A stretch of DNA of 64,000 nt from UBA4486 sp041984885 (lineage in GTDB: Bacteria > Pseudomonadota > Gammaproteobacteria > Eutrophobiales > Eutrophobiaceae). The stretch spans positions 49,183 through 113,182 of the forward strand of contig JBHIXH010000002.1 of assembly GCA_041984885.1 (NCBI GenBank), in the 5' to 3' direction. The notes beneath the pieces are model-generated. The model saw only the letters and a list, made by a program, of their open reading frames with translations. It had not been told where the DNA came from and made no database searches. Positions 53,172-61,316 of the stretch are shown here, piece by piece. Each line of letters begins with the position of its first letter. Positions within the stretch are counted from its first letter, which is position 1. The translations under genes and the position numbers were made by a program.

Positions 53172-53197
53172 TTATCTGGTTCAAATGAACCAGATAA
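53172..53197. promoter_or_regulatory. 26-base perfect inverted repeat, candidate operator 1
   Basis: TTATCTGGTTCA and its exact reverse complement TGAACCAGATAA flank AA. The centre is about 172 bases before the predicted pqqA start and 30 bases before the divergent kinase ATG. It fits an NtrC-type activator site and a site that could also repress or tune the kinase operon. Confidence 0.6.
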
Positions 53198-53198
53198 A

Positions 53199-53214
53199 TG
53201 GTTTAATTAAGCCA
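53199..53214. promoter_or_regulatory. second operator copy, 22 bases from the first
   Basis: TGGTTTAATTAAGCCA is an imperfect palindrome that matches the core TGGTTCAAATGAACCA of the first site at 12 of 16 positions. The centre-to-centre distance is 22 bases, two helical turns, as expected for cooperative dimers on one DNA face. Confidence 0.55.
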
Positions 53215-53277
53215 GACAAGCTTGAAAAACCGCTGTTGTGACCGAAATAGAGTCCGGAAATGCCAGAAATTTTCTCG

Positions 53278-53290
53278 CATATTATTGATT
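53278..53290. promoter_or_regulatory. IHF-like site between operators and pqqA promoter
   Basis: CATATTATTGATT fits the IHF consensus YAANNNNTTGATW at all fixed positions except the third. It lies between the palindromes and the -24/-12 promoter, where DNA bending would bring the activator to the polymerase. Confidence 0.4.
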
Positions 53291-53329
53291 ATATTAATGT
53301 TTTTTAAATCTGCGAAAATTGCCAGTCGC

Positions 53330-53344
53330 TGGCATAGTTTCTGC
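53330..53344 (+). promoter_or_regulatory. predicted sigma-54 (-24/-12) promoter of pqqA
   Basis: TGGCATAGTTTCTGC has GG (53331-53332) and GC (53343-53344) separated by exactly ten bases, with TGGCA at -24. The predicted transcription start is near 53356. A hairpin with a GCGA loop (ACGTACC / GGTACGT, 53355-53372) would then form at the very 5' end of the transcript. Confidence 0.55.
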
Positions 53345-53354
53345 GAAGGTAAAC

Positions 53355-53372
53355 ACGTACCGCGAGGTACGT
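53355..53372 (+). other. GNRA-capped hairpin at the predicted 5' end of the pqqA transcript
   Basis: The seven-base stem ACGTACC/GGTACGT encloses GCGA. It is followed by GTTCG-TTCAAT-CGAAC (53371-53386), a second small stem. A 5'-terminal hairpin often stabilises short abundant mRNAs; that use here is inferred. Confidence 0.4.
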
Positions 53373-53428
53373 TCGTTCAATCGAACTGTAAACTTATAAT
53401 CTTTAAACCCTCTATCAGGAGACATAAC

Positions 53429-53503
53429 ATGAGCTGGAATACACCTGAATACAGTGATATCCGTTTTGGCTTTGAAGTCACCATGTACATCAACAACAAG
53501 TAA
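53429..53503 (+). CDS. pqqA: PQQ precursor peptide PqqA (stand-alone)
   Basis: PqqA is the ribosomal precursor whose Glu and Tyr become PQQ. The 24-residue peptide starts MSWNTPEYSDIRF and ends GFEVTMYINNK, with Glu16 and Tyr20 in the required E-x-x-x-Y arrangement. ATG 53429 has an AGGAGA site 5 bases upstream. The longer reading of this frame to 53222 lies in promoter DNA. It has its own promoter and terminator and is 32 kb from pqqBCDE. A separate high-level transcript suits a substrate peptide that is used stoichiometrically. Confidence 0.93.
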   Translation: MSWNTPEYSDIRFGFEVTMYINNK

Positions 53504-53533
53504 TTGTTGTCATGTACTGGCTTTAAGCCGGAC

Positions 53534-53559
53534 AAAAAGGGGCGTAAGCCCCTTTTTTT
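53534..53559 (+). terminator. intrinsic terminator of pqqA
   Basis: GGGGC (53539-53543) pairs with GCCCC (53548-53552) around GTAA, with A5 before and T7 after, 30 bases beyond the pqqA stop. It shows that pqqA is a single-gene unit. The following 140 bases to the next gene contain no other gene. Confidence 0.9.
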
Positions 53560-53702
53560 ATTGTCTGAAGATTGTTCGCAGCAAACTTATCTATCCGGTT
53601 CTTTTTTTTTCCCTAGCGGTTAGAATATCGCTCCAACAAGTTACCCGAGTGCGTTAGACGGGAACTTCTCCAATTAAAAATGAAAATGTAACGCAAACCA
53701 GT

Positions 53703-54290
53703 ATGCGACAAGCCGGTTCAATTCAGACTCGAACGCATTGCAAGACGGGATGTCTGGTCCTGCTTTTTTCCTTGCTGATATGCGCACCGGTTCAGGCAAG
53801 TGAATATGAACTGGAGATAGTCAAATCGCAAAAAGAATTGCTCGTTAAAAGTGGCGAAAAGATAGTGAAAACGTTTCGCGTCTCTCTCGGCAAAGGCGGT
53901 AAAGGCACGAAACGTAAACTGGGCGATAAAAAAACGCCAACGGGTATTTACAAGGTGATGGATTTCAAATCGGACAGTAAATTCCATTTCTTCATTCACC
54001 TGGATTACCCGAACTTGCTGGATGCCTGGTATGGCTACAAAAACCGGATCATTTCAGCGAGTGAATTCAAGAATATTGCTACCGCCTACAAAAACAAGGT
54101 AAAACCACCACAAAGTACCGCGCTGGGAGGCTACATTGGCATTCACGGTCTGGGCGTAGAGTCAGAAGAGAAGAAGCTCATTCATGAAGCATACGACTGG
54201 ACAGAGGGGTGTATTGCCCTGACCAACAATGAAGTCATTGAACTCAGACGATATGTCGACATCGGTACCCGCGTCGTTATCAAGGAATAA
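53703..54290 (+). CDS. L,D-transpeptidase (YkuD) family protein
   Basis: The 195-residue protein has a signal peptide (CLVLLFSLLICAPVQA) and a YkuD catalytic domain: LLVKSGEKIVKTFRVSLGKG, GDKKTPTGIYKV, the conserved HG in GYIGIHGLG and the catalytic cysteine in WTEGCIALTNNEV. The usual S-x-G-C-[IV] appears as T-E-G-C-I. Such enzymes form or edit 3-3 peptidoglycan cross-links or attach lipoproteins. It is the first gene before a lipoprotein and a MotA/ExbB-like cluster, and its last 62 bases may overlap the next gene. Confidence 0.85.
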   Translation: MRQAGSIQTRTHCKTGCLVLLFSLLICAPVQASEYELEIVKSQKELLVKSGEKIVKTFRVSLGKGGKGTKRKLGDKKTPTGIYKVMDFKSDSKFHFFIHLDYPNLLDAWYGYKNRIISASEFKNIATAYKNKVKPPQSTALGGYIGIHGLGVESEEKKLIHEAYDWTEGCIALTNNEVIELRRYVDIGTRVVIKE

Positions 54291-54801
54291 CCTACCCTCT
54301 TGCCGGATTCCCGTTCCTGATCCGTTGCGGACACTTTTACTCTGCCTTGGCCTGACCGTGCTTGCCGCCTGCGATACTTCAGTCGATACCGGCTCCACTG
54401 CGGAGTTTCGCAGTCTACTGATTGATAAGCCGTTCGCAGAAGTCATTGAGGATCTCGAATTTGCAATTACCGAACGGAACTACCGCGTAGTCAATACGCT
54501 CGAAATCGGTGAAGCCATTCAGGCACGTGGTCATGAAAATTTCCCTGATAGCAGCGTCATCCTGTTTTGTAATCTCGACTTCGCCCGACAAATGCTCGAA
54601 ATAGAACCGGATTACCTGAATCATTGTCCTGCACGCATCAGTGTGCGACAGACTCCGCAAGGTGTACTGACCAGCGGTCACTTGTTTCCAAAAACCGGTT
54701 ATAATGCCGCACTGGACAAACTGATTAGCACAACCAACACCGATATTTCCGACATCATCGACTATGCCTCGCGTAGTTGGTTAACTCCTGAAGAAAAATA
54801 A
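54229..54801 (+). CDS. DUF302-domain lipoprotein
   Basis: The body is a DUF302 domain: KPFAEVIEDLEFAITERNYR, IQARGHENFPDSSVILFCNL, EPDYLNHCPARISVRQT. A lipobox is visible as LTVLAAC with the acylated Cys 48 residues from the first ATG. Starts are unsure: ATG 54229 (190 residues, overlapping the transpeptidase by 62 bases), ATG 54253, or TTG 54325, which would give an ideal short signal peptide. DUF302 proteins are linked to envelope and metal stress responses, without a proven reaction. The next gene follows after 2 bases. Confidence 0.75.
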   Translation: MKSLNSDDMSTSVPASLSRNNLPSCRIPVPDPLRTLLLCLGLTVLAACDTSVDTGSTAEFRSLLIDKPFAEVIEDLEFAITERNYRVVNTLEIGEAIQARGHENFPDSSVILFCNLDFARQMLEIEPDYLNHCPARISVRQTPQGVLTSGHLFPKTGYNAALDKLISTTNTDISDIIDYASRSWLTPEEK

Positions 54802-54803
54802 GC

Positions 54804-55574
54804 ATGCAAAAAAACAATCCTGAACAAGGCGACCATCACCTGTTACTGACCTGGTTAATTTTCATCGGAGCGATGGCGTTTGCTCTCATCGTCTCCTGGC
54901 AACAGGGCATCCTGACCCTGCTCTATACCAGCGATAAGAGTCGCATCTCGTATGCAATCACACTGCTGTTTGTGCTGTTGACCGGACATATCATACGTCG
55001 CGTCTGGGTAATATCGAATCAGGCGAATGCAACTGCACAAGTCTGTGACATCATTAAAAATGAAAAACAACTGACACTGCGCGTCACAGATGAGAACGTG
55101 GATATCAATGGCAAATCCAACCTGCCTCCGTCATATGCCACCCGTTATATCCATGATCTGATAACACGTTATAACAACCATGCTGCCACACCGGATGACA
55201 CACATCAGAATAACGACCTGATCGAAGTCTATGAATCCAAGCTGAAAGGCCCTCATGAGATTGGCTGGTTCGTGGCGGATGCCATGATCAAGCTCGGACT
55301 GCTCGGCACCATTGTCGGTTTCATACTGATGCTTGGCTCAGTCGCTGACGTGGCTGATTTTGATGTCACGACGATGCAAAAAATTCTGCGCCATATGAGT
55401 TCCGGTATGGGTACAGCCCTGTACACGACGATGGCCGGACTGGTCTGCAGCATGCTGGTTTCAGCGCAATATCAGTTACTGGAACGGCAAATCGATACCA
55501 TGATTGAAAACCTGAAGCACCTGACCCAGGTATACGTGATGCCAAGAATTCATCAGACAGTGGATGCCGGCTAG
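54804..55574 (+). CDS. MotA/TolQ/ExbB-like proton channel protein
   Basis: The 256-residue protein has two N-terminal helices (about 14-32 and 44-64), a cytoplasmic stretch of 90 residues and the MotA/ExbB core helices (MIKLGLLGTIVGFILMLGSV and MSSGMGTALYTTMAGLVCSM). The GLLGTIVGF and GTALYTTMAGL motifs are those of proton-channel families. It differs from the canonical exbB at 36.6 kb and is encoded with an unusual small partner and a vWA-FHA protein, so it probably energises a different envelope function. Confidence 0.85.
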   Translation: MQKNNPEQGDHHLLLTWLIFIGAMAFALIVSWQQGILTLLYTSDKSRISYAITLLFVLLTGHIIRRVWVISNQANATAQVCDIIKNEKQLTLRVTDENVDINGKSNLPPSYATRYIHDLITRYNNHAATPDDTHQNNDLIEVYESKLKGPHEIGWFVADAMIKLGLLGTIVGFILMLGSVADVADFDVTTMQKILRHMSSGMGTALYTTMAGLVCSMLVSAQYQLLERQIDTMIENLKHLTQVYVMPRIHQTVDAG

Positions 55575-56168
55575 ATGAGCGTTCGCAAACGGTTACGTTC
55601 GGACCCGTTTACCGACCTCCTGTTTAATGCGCTGCTCGGTTTCACGTTTCTGTTCCTTGTTGCCATCATGTTTATGAACCCGGAAGCCAAATCCGGCATC
55701 ATAGATCCGAAGGCCGAGTACATTATTACCGTCACCTGGGAAGACTTCAGTCCGGATGATGTCGATACCTGGGTTGAGGATCCGGAGGGCAATATCATCT
55801 GGTTTCGCAGCCCTGAAGCCGGACTGCTCCATCTCGACCGCGATGATCGTGGCCTGTTAAATGACAATATTACTGTCAATGGTGAGGAAGTGCAGAATCC
55901 GTTGAACCAGGAAGTCGTGACCATACGTGGCGTGGTCAAGGGCGAATATGTTGTCAATCTGCATTACTACCAGTCTGAAACCGGCAAACCGGTGGATGTT
56001 AATGTGCGACTGGTCAAGGTCAACCCGAAACTCGAAGTCATTTACTACGGCACGGTCACACTCGAGAAAACCGGTGACGAGAAAACTGCGTTCCGATTTA
56101 ATATCAAGCCTTCCGGCGAGATTGCCAATGTCAACTTCATACCGAAAAAAGTCGTAACCTTCGGTTAA
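55575..56168 (+). CDS. putative stator partner of the MotA/ExbB-like protein
   Basis: The 197-residue protein starts RKRLRSDPFTDLLFNALLGF with one membrane helix (residues 14-32) and has an acidic residue, Asp14, in the position where ExbD and MotB carry the proton-binding aspartate. The periplasmic part (35-197) is beta-rich (YIITVTWEDFSPDDVDTWVE, YVVNLHYYQSETGKPVDVNV) and contains no OmpA or ExbD domain. It starts directly after the MotA/ExbB-like gene (the stop TAG and ATG touch). I infer that the pair forms a proton-driven motor unit; the family is not known to me by name. Confidence 0.6.
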   Translation: MSVRKRLRSDPFTDLLFNALLGFTFLFLVAIMFMNPEAKSGIIDPKAEYIITVTWEDFSPDDVDTWVEDPEGNIIWFRSPEAGLLHLDRDDRGLLNDNITVNGEEVQNPLNQEVVTIRGVVKGEYVVNLHYYQSETGKPVDVNVRLVKVNPKLEVIYYGTVTLEKTGDEKTAFRFNIKPSGEIANVNFIPKKVVTFG

Positions 56169-56190
56169 ACGAATAATAAAGGAGACACCA

Positions 56191-56712
56191 TTGTTTACTC
56201 TAGGTATTTCAGGATTAATCACCGCATACGTCATCGTTGCACTACTACTGCTCAGTATTAATCTGTATTCAAACTGGTCATGGCAGGTCAAGGCCGGCTC
56301 AATAATCGTCACTTCACTATTTTACCTGGTGACCTATTTTTCGTTTCCGCCCATACTTGGCTGGGCAACTGAACAGAATCCTCCGAATAAATTTCGCATT
56401 CTTTCCGTTCATGTCGAACAACCGGACAAGATATCCGGCTCGGAAGGGGCGATCTACCTGTGGACCACGAGCATAGAGAACCTCTCCTCGGAAGCGGAGC
56501 CACGTGCCTATAAATTTGCCTATTCCAACGACTTGCATGAGCGGGTATTGCAAGTGAGGTCTAAACTCAACAAGAGTATTTTGCAGTTAGGCGAATTTGA
56601 AGATGAAGAAGCCGGCTCTCTCGAAAACCTGGAACAGAAGTCCGGTTTGTCTGCCGTCAGCGCAAAGCTATCATTTTACGATCTGCCTGACCCGTTGATT
56701 CCGGACAAGTAA
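56191..56712 (+). CDS. membrane protein of the motor/FHA cluster, unknown function
   Basis: The 173-residue product has two N-terminal helices (GISGLITAYVIVALLLLSIN and VKAGSIIVTSLFYLVTYF) and a soluble C-terminal part with FRILSVHVEQPDKI and IYLWTTSIENLSSEAEPRAY. It starts with TTG at 56191, supported by a GGAG six bases upstream. The gene lies between the stator partner and the vWA-FHA gene with short spacers. No family is recognised. Confidence 0.6.
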   Translation: MFTLGISGLITAYVIVALLLLSINLYSNWSWQVKAGSIIVTSLFYLVTYFSFPPILGWATEQNPPNKFRILSVHVEQPDKISGSEGAIYLWTTSIENLSSEAEPRAYKFAYSNDLHERVLQVRSKLNKSILQLGEFEDEEAGSLENLEQKSGLSAVSAKLSFYDLPDPLIPDK

Positions 56713-56774
56713 CTTTTTTTGAATCTTCAGCTAATATTATTGATGGTTTAATTATTGAGGTAATATCATTAACC

Positions 56775-58325
56775 ATGAGATCGATCCTGACAGCAACCCT
56801 GGTATTCGCCGTTTCCCTGCCTGCGCCTGCCTGGCAAAGGCTTGATCGTGACATCGACATAGAATGCATACAAGGCACGAACCGCACCAGTATCAACTGC
56901 GACTATCGTTTAACCGGTGCCAATAACGTCTCGGACATCAGTGCAGACCTGGCAGGCACCACGTTACAATTGACGACGAACCAGACTTGGCCATATCAGG
57001 ATTCGAAAACAGCCATCCTGTTCCTGGTAGACACCAGCGACCCGGGCAGACAGGCGGTGATACAAAAAAATGCCGGCCATATTGAAAAACTGCTGCAATC
57101 GCTGGATCAGCAGAAACATCAAATCGGTCTGGCCAAATTTGACAAGGAATTATCTGTCCTGGCCCCGATCGGTTCAGCTAGCAGTGAAATCATTGCTGCA
57201 GCGAAAAACCTGAACGCGGTGGGTAAAACAACGGAGTTGTATCGTAACCTGCTTGATGCCATCGATATCATCTCCGCGGTCAACGCGGATAGAAAAGTAA
57301 TATTTCTTCTGTCAGACGGCCAGGCAGAAGACCAGGCCTATTTTCACTCCGACGTTATTGCTCGTGCACGTAATCAAAGAGTCGTTATCAACGGTATTGG
57401 TTACGCCCGCTCCGTGCCCCTGTCGGTCGCGCTGCAAACGGTACGTCGCCTGAGCGAGGAAACCGGCGGGCGTTATATCGAAGCCAATAGCGCCTATGAA
57501 CTGCCGGACAGTATCTACCGGTCGCCGTTGGATCGGATTGAGAATGGCGGCAGATTCAGTATCGACCTGAAGAATATTGACTATTCTGCTATACCGGAAA
57601 ATGCCCCGATACGACTGAACCTCGTGACTGAGCGGAACAGCATCAGTCTGAAACTGCCGGTGCAGATACCGCTGTCGAAACCGGAGCCTGTCAAATCAAC
57701 GGCCCCGGTCGACACCGTTGCGGCAGACGACAAATCCACCCCTGGCTCCACCAAATCCGTGCAGGCAACGCCCGCGCAACCGGTTCAGGTAGCACCGGTT
57801 GCCCCGGTTATCGTTCGTGAATCGGTCACCAGCACATTAGATAAATGGTTTTTATACGGAATACCGATTGCGCTGGTCGTGCTGTTGTTACTGACGGTTG
57901 CCAGTCTGCTTGTCGGTTTTATGCGCTCTCGTGAACGGAGTGTGCCGCAGGTTCAGATCGGCGATATTAAACCGTATGCCTATCTGGTACTCCAGGATGA
58001 AACCAAGAGACGTTATCCGATTACCCGTACTACCTGGCGAATTGGCAGAAGCAAGGACAACGAACTCTCTCTCGATGATAACTCCATCTCCCGTCGCCAT
58101 GCCGAGATTCATCGTAGCCAGGGTGACGATTTCACAATCATTGATCTTGACTCATTGAACGGCGTCTTCGTCAATAACGAGAAAGTCAAAATCCAGTCGT
58201 TAAAAGAAGGCGATATCGTTGAGGTGGGAGACGTGAATTTCCGCTTCTCGCTACACAGTGCGGAATACCCGCTGGAAGAGTCGACCGTCATGCAAAAGAC
58301 TAAAACCCCGGCATATACACACTAG
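56775..58325 (+). CDS. vWA domain plus FHA domain membrane protein
   Basis: The 516-residue protein has a signal peptide (LTATLVFAVSLPAPAWQ) and a von Willebrand A-like domain at about 70-260. The metal site starts LFLVDTSDPG, so the last serine of DxSxS is not kept; FLLSDGQAE holds the later aspartate. A Pro/Val/Thr-rich spacer (about 300-350) and one helix (about 358-380, IPIALVVLLLLTVASLLVGF) lead to a cytoplasmic FHA domain (WRIGRSKDNELSLDDNSISR, RHAEIH, LNGVFVNNEKV). FHA domains bind phosphothreonine, so the protein may be controlled by a Ser/Thr kinase such as the one at 39.5 kb. It is the last gene of the cluster. Confidence 0.85.
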   Translation: MRSILTATLVFAVSLPAPAWQRLDRDIDIECIQGTNRTSINCDYRLTGANNVSDISADLAGTTLQLTTNQTWPYQDSKTAILFLVDTSDPGRQAVIQKNAGHIEKLLQSLDQQKHQIGLAKFDKELSVLAPIGSASSEIIAAAKNLNAVGKTTELYRNLLDAIDIISAVNADRKVIFLLSDGQAEDQAYFHSDVIARARNQRVVINGIGYARSVPLSVALQTVRRLSEETGGRYIEANSAYELPDSIYRSPLDRIENGGRFSIDLKNIDYSAIPENAPIRLNLVTERNSISLKLPVQIPLSKPEPVKSTAPVDTVAADDKSTPGSTKSVQATPAQPVQVAPVAPVIVRESVTSTLDKWFLYGIPIALVVLLLLTVASLLVGFMRSRERSVPQVQIGDIKPYAYLVLQDETKRRYPITRTTWRIGRSKDNELSLDDNSISRRHAEIHRSQGDDFTIIDLDSLNGVFVNNEKVKIQSLKEGDIVEVGDVNFRFSLHSAEYPLEESTVMQKTKTPAYTH

Positions 58326-58328
58326 ACC

Positions 58329-58346
58329 TCAGGTTTTAAAACCTGA
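58329..58346. terminator. palindrome between convergent genes, possible bidirectional terminator
   Basis: TCAGGTTTTAAAACCTGA is a perfect 18-base palindrome between the stops of the vWA-FHA gene (58325) and the opposite gene (58357). It lacks a clear U-run, so it is only a weak terminator candidate. Confidence 0.35.
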
Positions 58347-58356
58347 CGTTACCTGC

Positions 58357-59121
58357 TTACTGTTGCATTACCGGTTTTAATGACTTGATCCATTTACTGA
58401 TCAGGTCCTGCATGACCATTTCTGACAATTTTAACTCGGTGTGCGCAAACCAGGTGTCACGGTGTTGCTGAATCAATTGAACGATGGCTGGCACACTGAT
58501 TCGCCCTTTACGGTTGCGGCACTGGTCCGGGAATTCAGCCAGGACTGCGAGTGCCGCGCCCAGTAGCATTTCTTTTTGCAGCAGTAATTCACTGTCGCCT
58601 GTTGCGCTGCCTGCACTGCCGTTTTGTTGATAATTGCCCAGCAGCCTGTCTTTTTCACCTTTAACCGTACTCACGACGAATTCCATTAACTCGGACATCG
58701 CAGATGGCATGGAGATGCGGCTGACAGATGCCCAGCAATAAAACTCGGTTGGCCTGACACGCCACTCCAGTTCGCTTTCGGCCATATTTACCGCAGACAG
58801 GGATAAATTCTGTTTTATGCAATGTAATGCATGGTCGAGTGTTTTACCGATCTGCTGCCTGGTTGCTTCATCATCAAGGCCCCCGGTATTTTCCGGATCG
58901 ATACCGAATAACAGGTAAACCGCTTCTTTCTGTAAATGCCAGTCTTCCTTGACGACCCATTTTTCATACAGGCGACGTTGCGTGTAAACCGTTTCTCCCA
59001 CCGAGTTGATTTCTCTTTGCTGTAATGCGGATTCCATCGTGCCAGTTGTTACAGCACGTTTTTTATCCGGCTTGCCTCGCCGTTTTAACGACTGCCTGAT
59101 TTTATAGATTAATTTATTCAT
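58357..59121 (-). CDS. hypothetical cytoplasmic protein
   Basis: The 254-residue product starts MNKLIYKIRQSLKRRGKPDK with a basic N-terminus, followed by a mostly helical body (EKWVVKEDWHLQKEAVYLLF, LDDEATRQQIGKTLDHALHC, AMSELMEFVVSTVKGEKDRL) and ends SLKPVMQQ. The gene starts 11 bases after the DUF455 stop on the same strand; an in-frame extension to 59223 would overlap that gene and was not used. No family or motif is recognised. Its proximity to the vWA-FHA cluster is tail to tail only. Confidence 0.6.
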   Translation of the reverse strand: MNKLIYKIRQSLKRRGKPDKKRAVTTGTMESALQQREINSVGETVYTQRRLYEKWVVKEDWHLQKEAVYLLFGIDPENTGGLDDEATRQQIGKTLDHALHCIKQNLSLSAVNMAESELEWRVRPTEFYCWASVSRISMPSAMSELMEFVVSTVKGEKDRLLGNYQQNGSAGSATGDSELLLQKEMLLGAALAVLAEFPDQCRNRKGRISVPAIVQLIQQHRDTWFAHTELKLSEMVMQDLISKWIKSLKPVMQQ

Positions 59122-59131
59122 GATAATGTTT

Positions 59132-59944
59132 TTAAATACACTCTTCCTGCATCCACTGTAATTCAGTCTGCCTGAAACCGGCCCGGGCCCGTGCCTCGAG
59201 ATTGAATGGACCACGCAAACCATCTTTATAGTATTGTTCTATTAAAACCTGAAATGTCGCATCTGGATCGACATCACGCTGCTGACATAAATAATAAAAC
59301 CAACGGCTACCGGTTTGGACATGACCAATTTCATCCTGATAGATGATCTCCAGTATTTCTGCGGTTTTGTTATCACCGACGGCATTCAGTTTATCAATCA
59401 TTGCCGGCGTGACATCCAGCCCCCGCGCCTCAAGGACTCGTGGTACCAATGCCATCCGGATCAGTGGATCATGTCTGCTTTTATGTGCGACCTGCCAGAG
59501 TCCGTCATGTGCGGGTAAATCACCGTACTCATGACCAGACTCGCGCAGGCGTTGCTGCAGTAATCTGAAATGACGGGTTTCATCTGCAGCCACATTCATC
59601 CAGTCATGATAATACTCAGCAGGCAAGCCGCGAAAACGGTAAACCGCGTCCCAGGCCAGATGAATGGCGTTATACTCGATATGCGCAATCGCATGAATAA
59701 ACGCAATGCGGCCTTGATCACTGGCAAACCCCCTTCGCGGTAACTCTTTCGGTGAGACCAGTTCCGGCCGTTGCGGAAATCCCGGATACAGGTCCTGGTC
59801 GAAATCCTGACATTGCTCAATACTCGCATCCAGACAATGTCTATTCCGCAACAATCTATCGCCGAGTTTCAGTGTTGTCTCGACATCAGACTGGAGTAAA
59901 CACGCGGCGACTTCCTGAAAAAAAAGTGTGGTGGCAGAATTCAT
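59132..59944 (-). CDS. DUF455 family ferritin-like protein
   Basis: The 270-residue protein has the four-helix ferritin-like metal ligands: AFIHAIAHIEYNAIHLAWDA (E and two H), then VAADETRHFRLLQQRL (E-x2-H), VLEARGLDV and IYQDEIGHVQTGSRWF (E-x2-H). The pattern resembles MiaE-type di-iron hydroxylases. The substrate of DUF455 proteins is not known. It overlaps the tilS stop by four bases and may be co-transcribed with it. Confidence 0.88.
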   Translation of the reverse strand: MNSATTLFFQEVAACLLQSDVETTLKLGDRLLRNRHCLDASIEQCQDFDQDLYPGFPQRPELVSPKELPRRGFASDQGRIAFIHAIAHIEYNAIHLAWDAVYRFRGLPAEYYHDWMNVAADETRHFRLLQQRLRESGHEYGDLPAHDGLWQVAHKSRHDPLIRMALVPRVLEARGLDVTPAMIDKLNAVGDNKTAEILEIIYQDEIGHVQTGSRWFYYLCQQRDVDPDATFQVLIEQYYKDGLRGPFNLEARARAGFRQTELQWMQEECI

Positions 59945-61293
59945 TTCAGGGAGGTATCAATTTTTTCAATTTCAATTTTTACGCCGGTATCCGGACCAAT
60001 CGCGGTAAAATCATGTGCCGTGCATATGCCGGGTACTGCAACCAGTTCATCGTTAATATAGATCAGTGGCAACCTGTGACGTTGCCATGGTGGCAGGCTG
60101 GATTCCTGCAATAGCTTTTTTAATTGTCGGGTGTGTGCATGCCCGAACGGACGTATTGATTCACCCCCCTGTCGAAATCGAACAATCACCTGTTTGTCTT
60201 TCAGTTTATCCACATGCACGCCGCTGCCCTTCACGTTTGATGCGGTTAGACGGATACCACTGATGTCCAGTTGTTGCGTAATATCCCAGGTAATTTCAGT
60301 CGCATCAGACTGGTCTGTCAATCCGGATTGATTGAGCAGGTACAACCTGTCCTGGTATTTCTTTACTGCATATTCATGCCAACAAACCGTTGCATTTGAA
60401 TCGGTCGTTTCATTCAGCAATTCGGTTACGATCCTTTGCATTTGAATTGTGGATGGCTGGGGAATGGACAGACTTTCCAGCCAGAAGCGTAAACAGTTTA
60501 CTGCCCTGTCTGGCCGCATTTGCAATAACGGTGGCAGATGGATCTCGGTTGGTTCACCCAGTTTCACCCGATCAAAATCCTGTTCACCCAGGTCGGATAG
60601 CAGCGATGCCGCCGTAGCCTGATGATCGGCTGCCCGTGACAAGACCTTTTTAATCCCGGGCCATCGTTGTTCAACCAGCGGCAACACATCATGGCGGATA
60701 AAATTGCGATCAAAGCGTGCATCCTGGTTGGAACGGTCTTCCACCCACTGCAGTTGATGCTGCTGCGCATAGTGCAAAATTTGTTCACGCGAGAATTCAA
60801 GTAGTGGTCTGGCCAGATAGCCGGGGGGAAATGGTTTACAAACAGGCATGGATGCCAGACCGGAGGGACCGGCACCGCGAAATAACTGCAGCAACAGAGT
60901 CTCTGCCTGGTCATCCCTGTGCTGTGCAGTCAGCACAATATCGCCTGCATTCATACAGGAAGCAATCGCCTGATACCTTACCCGTCTGGCCTGTTCTTCC
61001 GGACTTTGCCCGACTGACGCCGTTGCGTCTGCTTTTTCAGTCACAAGCGGCACGGACATGTTTTTGCAAATTTTCTCGCAGTGAACCTGCCACTCATTCG
61101 CCTGTTCGTGCAGGCAATGATTAATATGAATTGCCGAAAATGTCATGCTGGTTTGTTCTCGTATTTCACTGCAAAGATGCAACAACACGTGTGAATCTAC
61201 ACCCCCGCTATAGGCGACAAGAAAATGTCCGCTTGCAGGCAGGCAGGCCAGCTGTCTGGAGAAAGTATCTGCCGTTAATGCTTTTTCTGGCAA
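59941..61293 (-). CDS. tilS: tRNA(Ile)-lysidine synthase TilS
   Basis: TilS modifies C34 of the AUA-reading tRNA to lysidine. The 450-residue protein has the PP-loop SGGVDSHVLLHL at about residues 30-40, AINHCLHE-like INHCLHEQANEW, TAQHRDDQAETLLLQLFRGA and the C-terminal substrate-binding domain with RFRQGGESIRPFGHAHTRQL. The gene lies next to accA as in many gammaproteobacteria. Confidence 0.94.
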   Translation of the reverse strand: MPEKALTADTFSRQLACLPASGHFLVAYSGGVDSHVLLHLCSEIREQTSMTFSAIHINHCLHEQANEWQVHCEKICKNMSVPLVTEKADATASVGQSPEEQARRVRYQAIASCMNAGDIVLTAQHRDDQAETLLLQLFRGAGPSGLASMPVCKPFPPGYLARPLLEFSREQILHYAQQHQLQWVEDRSNQDARFDRNFIRHDVLPLVEQRWPGIKKVLSRAADHQATAASLLSDLGEQDFDRVKLGEPTEIHLPPLLQMRPDRAVNCLRFWLESLSIPQPSTIQMQRIVTELLNETTDSNATVCWHEYAVKKYQDRLYLLNQSGLTDQSDATEITWDITQQLDISGIRLTASNVKGSGVHVDKLKDKQVIVRFRQGGESIRPFGHAHTRQLKKLLQESSLPPWQRHRLPLIYINDELVAVPGICTAHDFTAIGPDTGVKIEIEKIDTSLK

Positions 61294-61316
61294 GATTAAA
61301 ACGGTTTAAATATCAA

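Noticed and set aside
53222..53503. 93-codon reading of the frame that contains pqqA
   Set aside because: Its first two thirds lie in the promoter region; only the last 24 codons, from the ATG with AGGAGA, match PqqA.
59122..59223. N-terminal extension of the hypothetical gene at 58357
   Set aside because: It runs 92 bases into the DUF455 gene; ATG 59121 is a simpler start.
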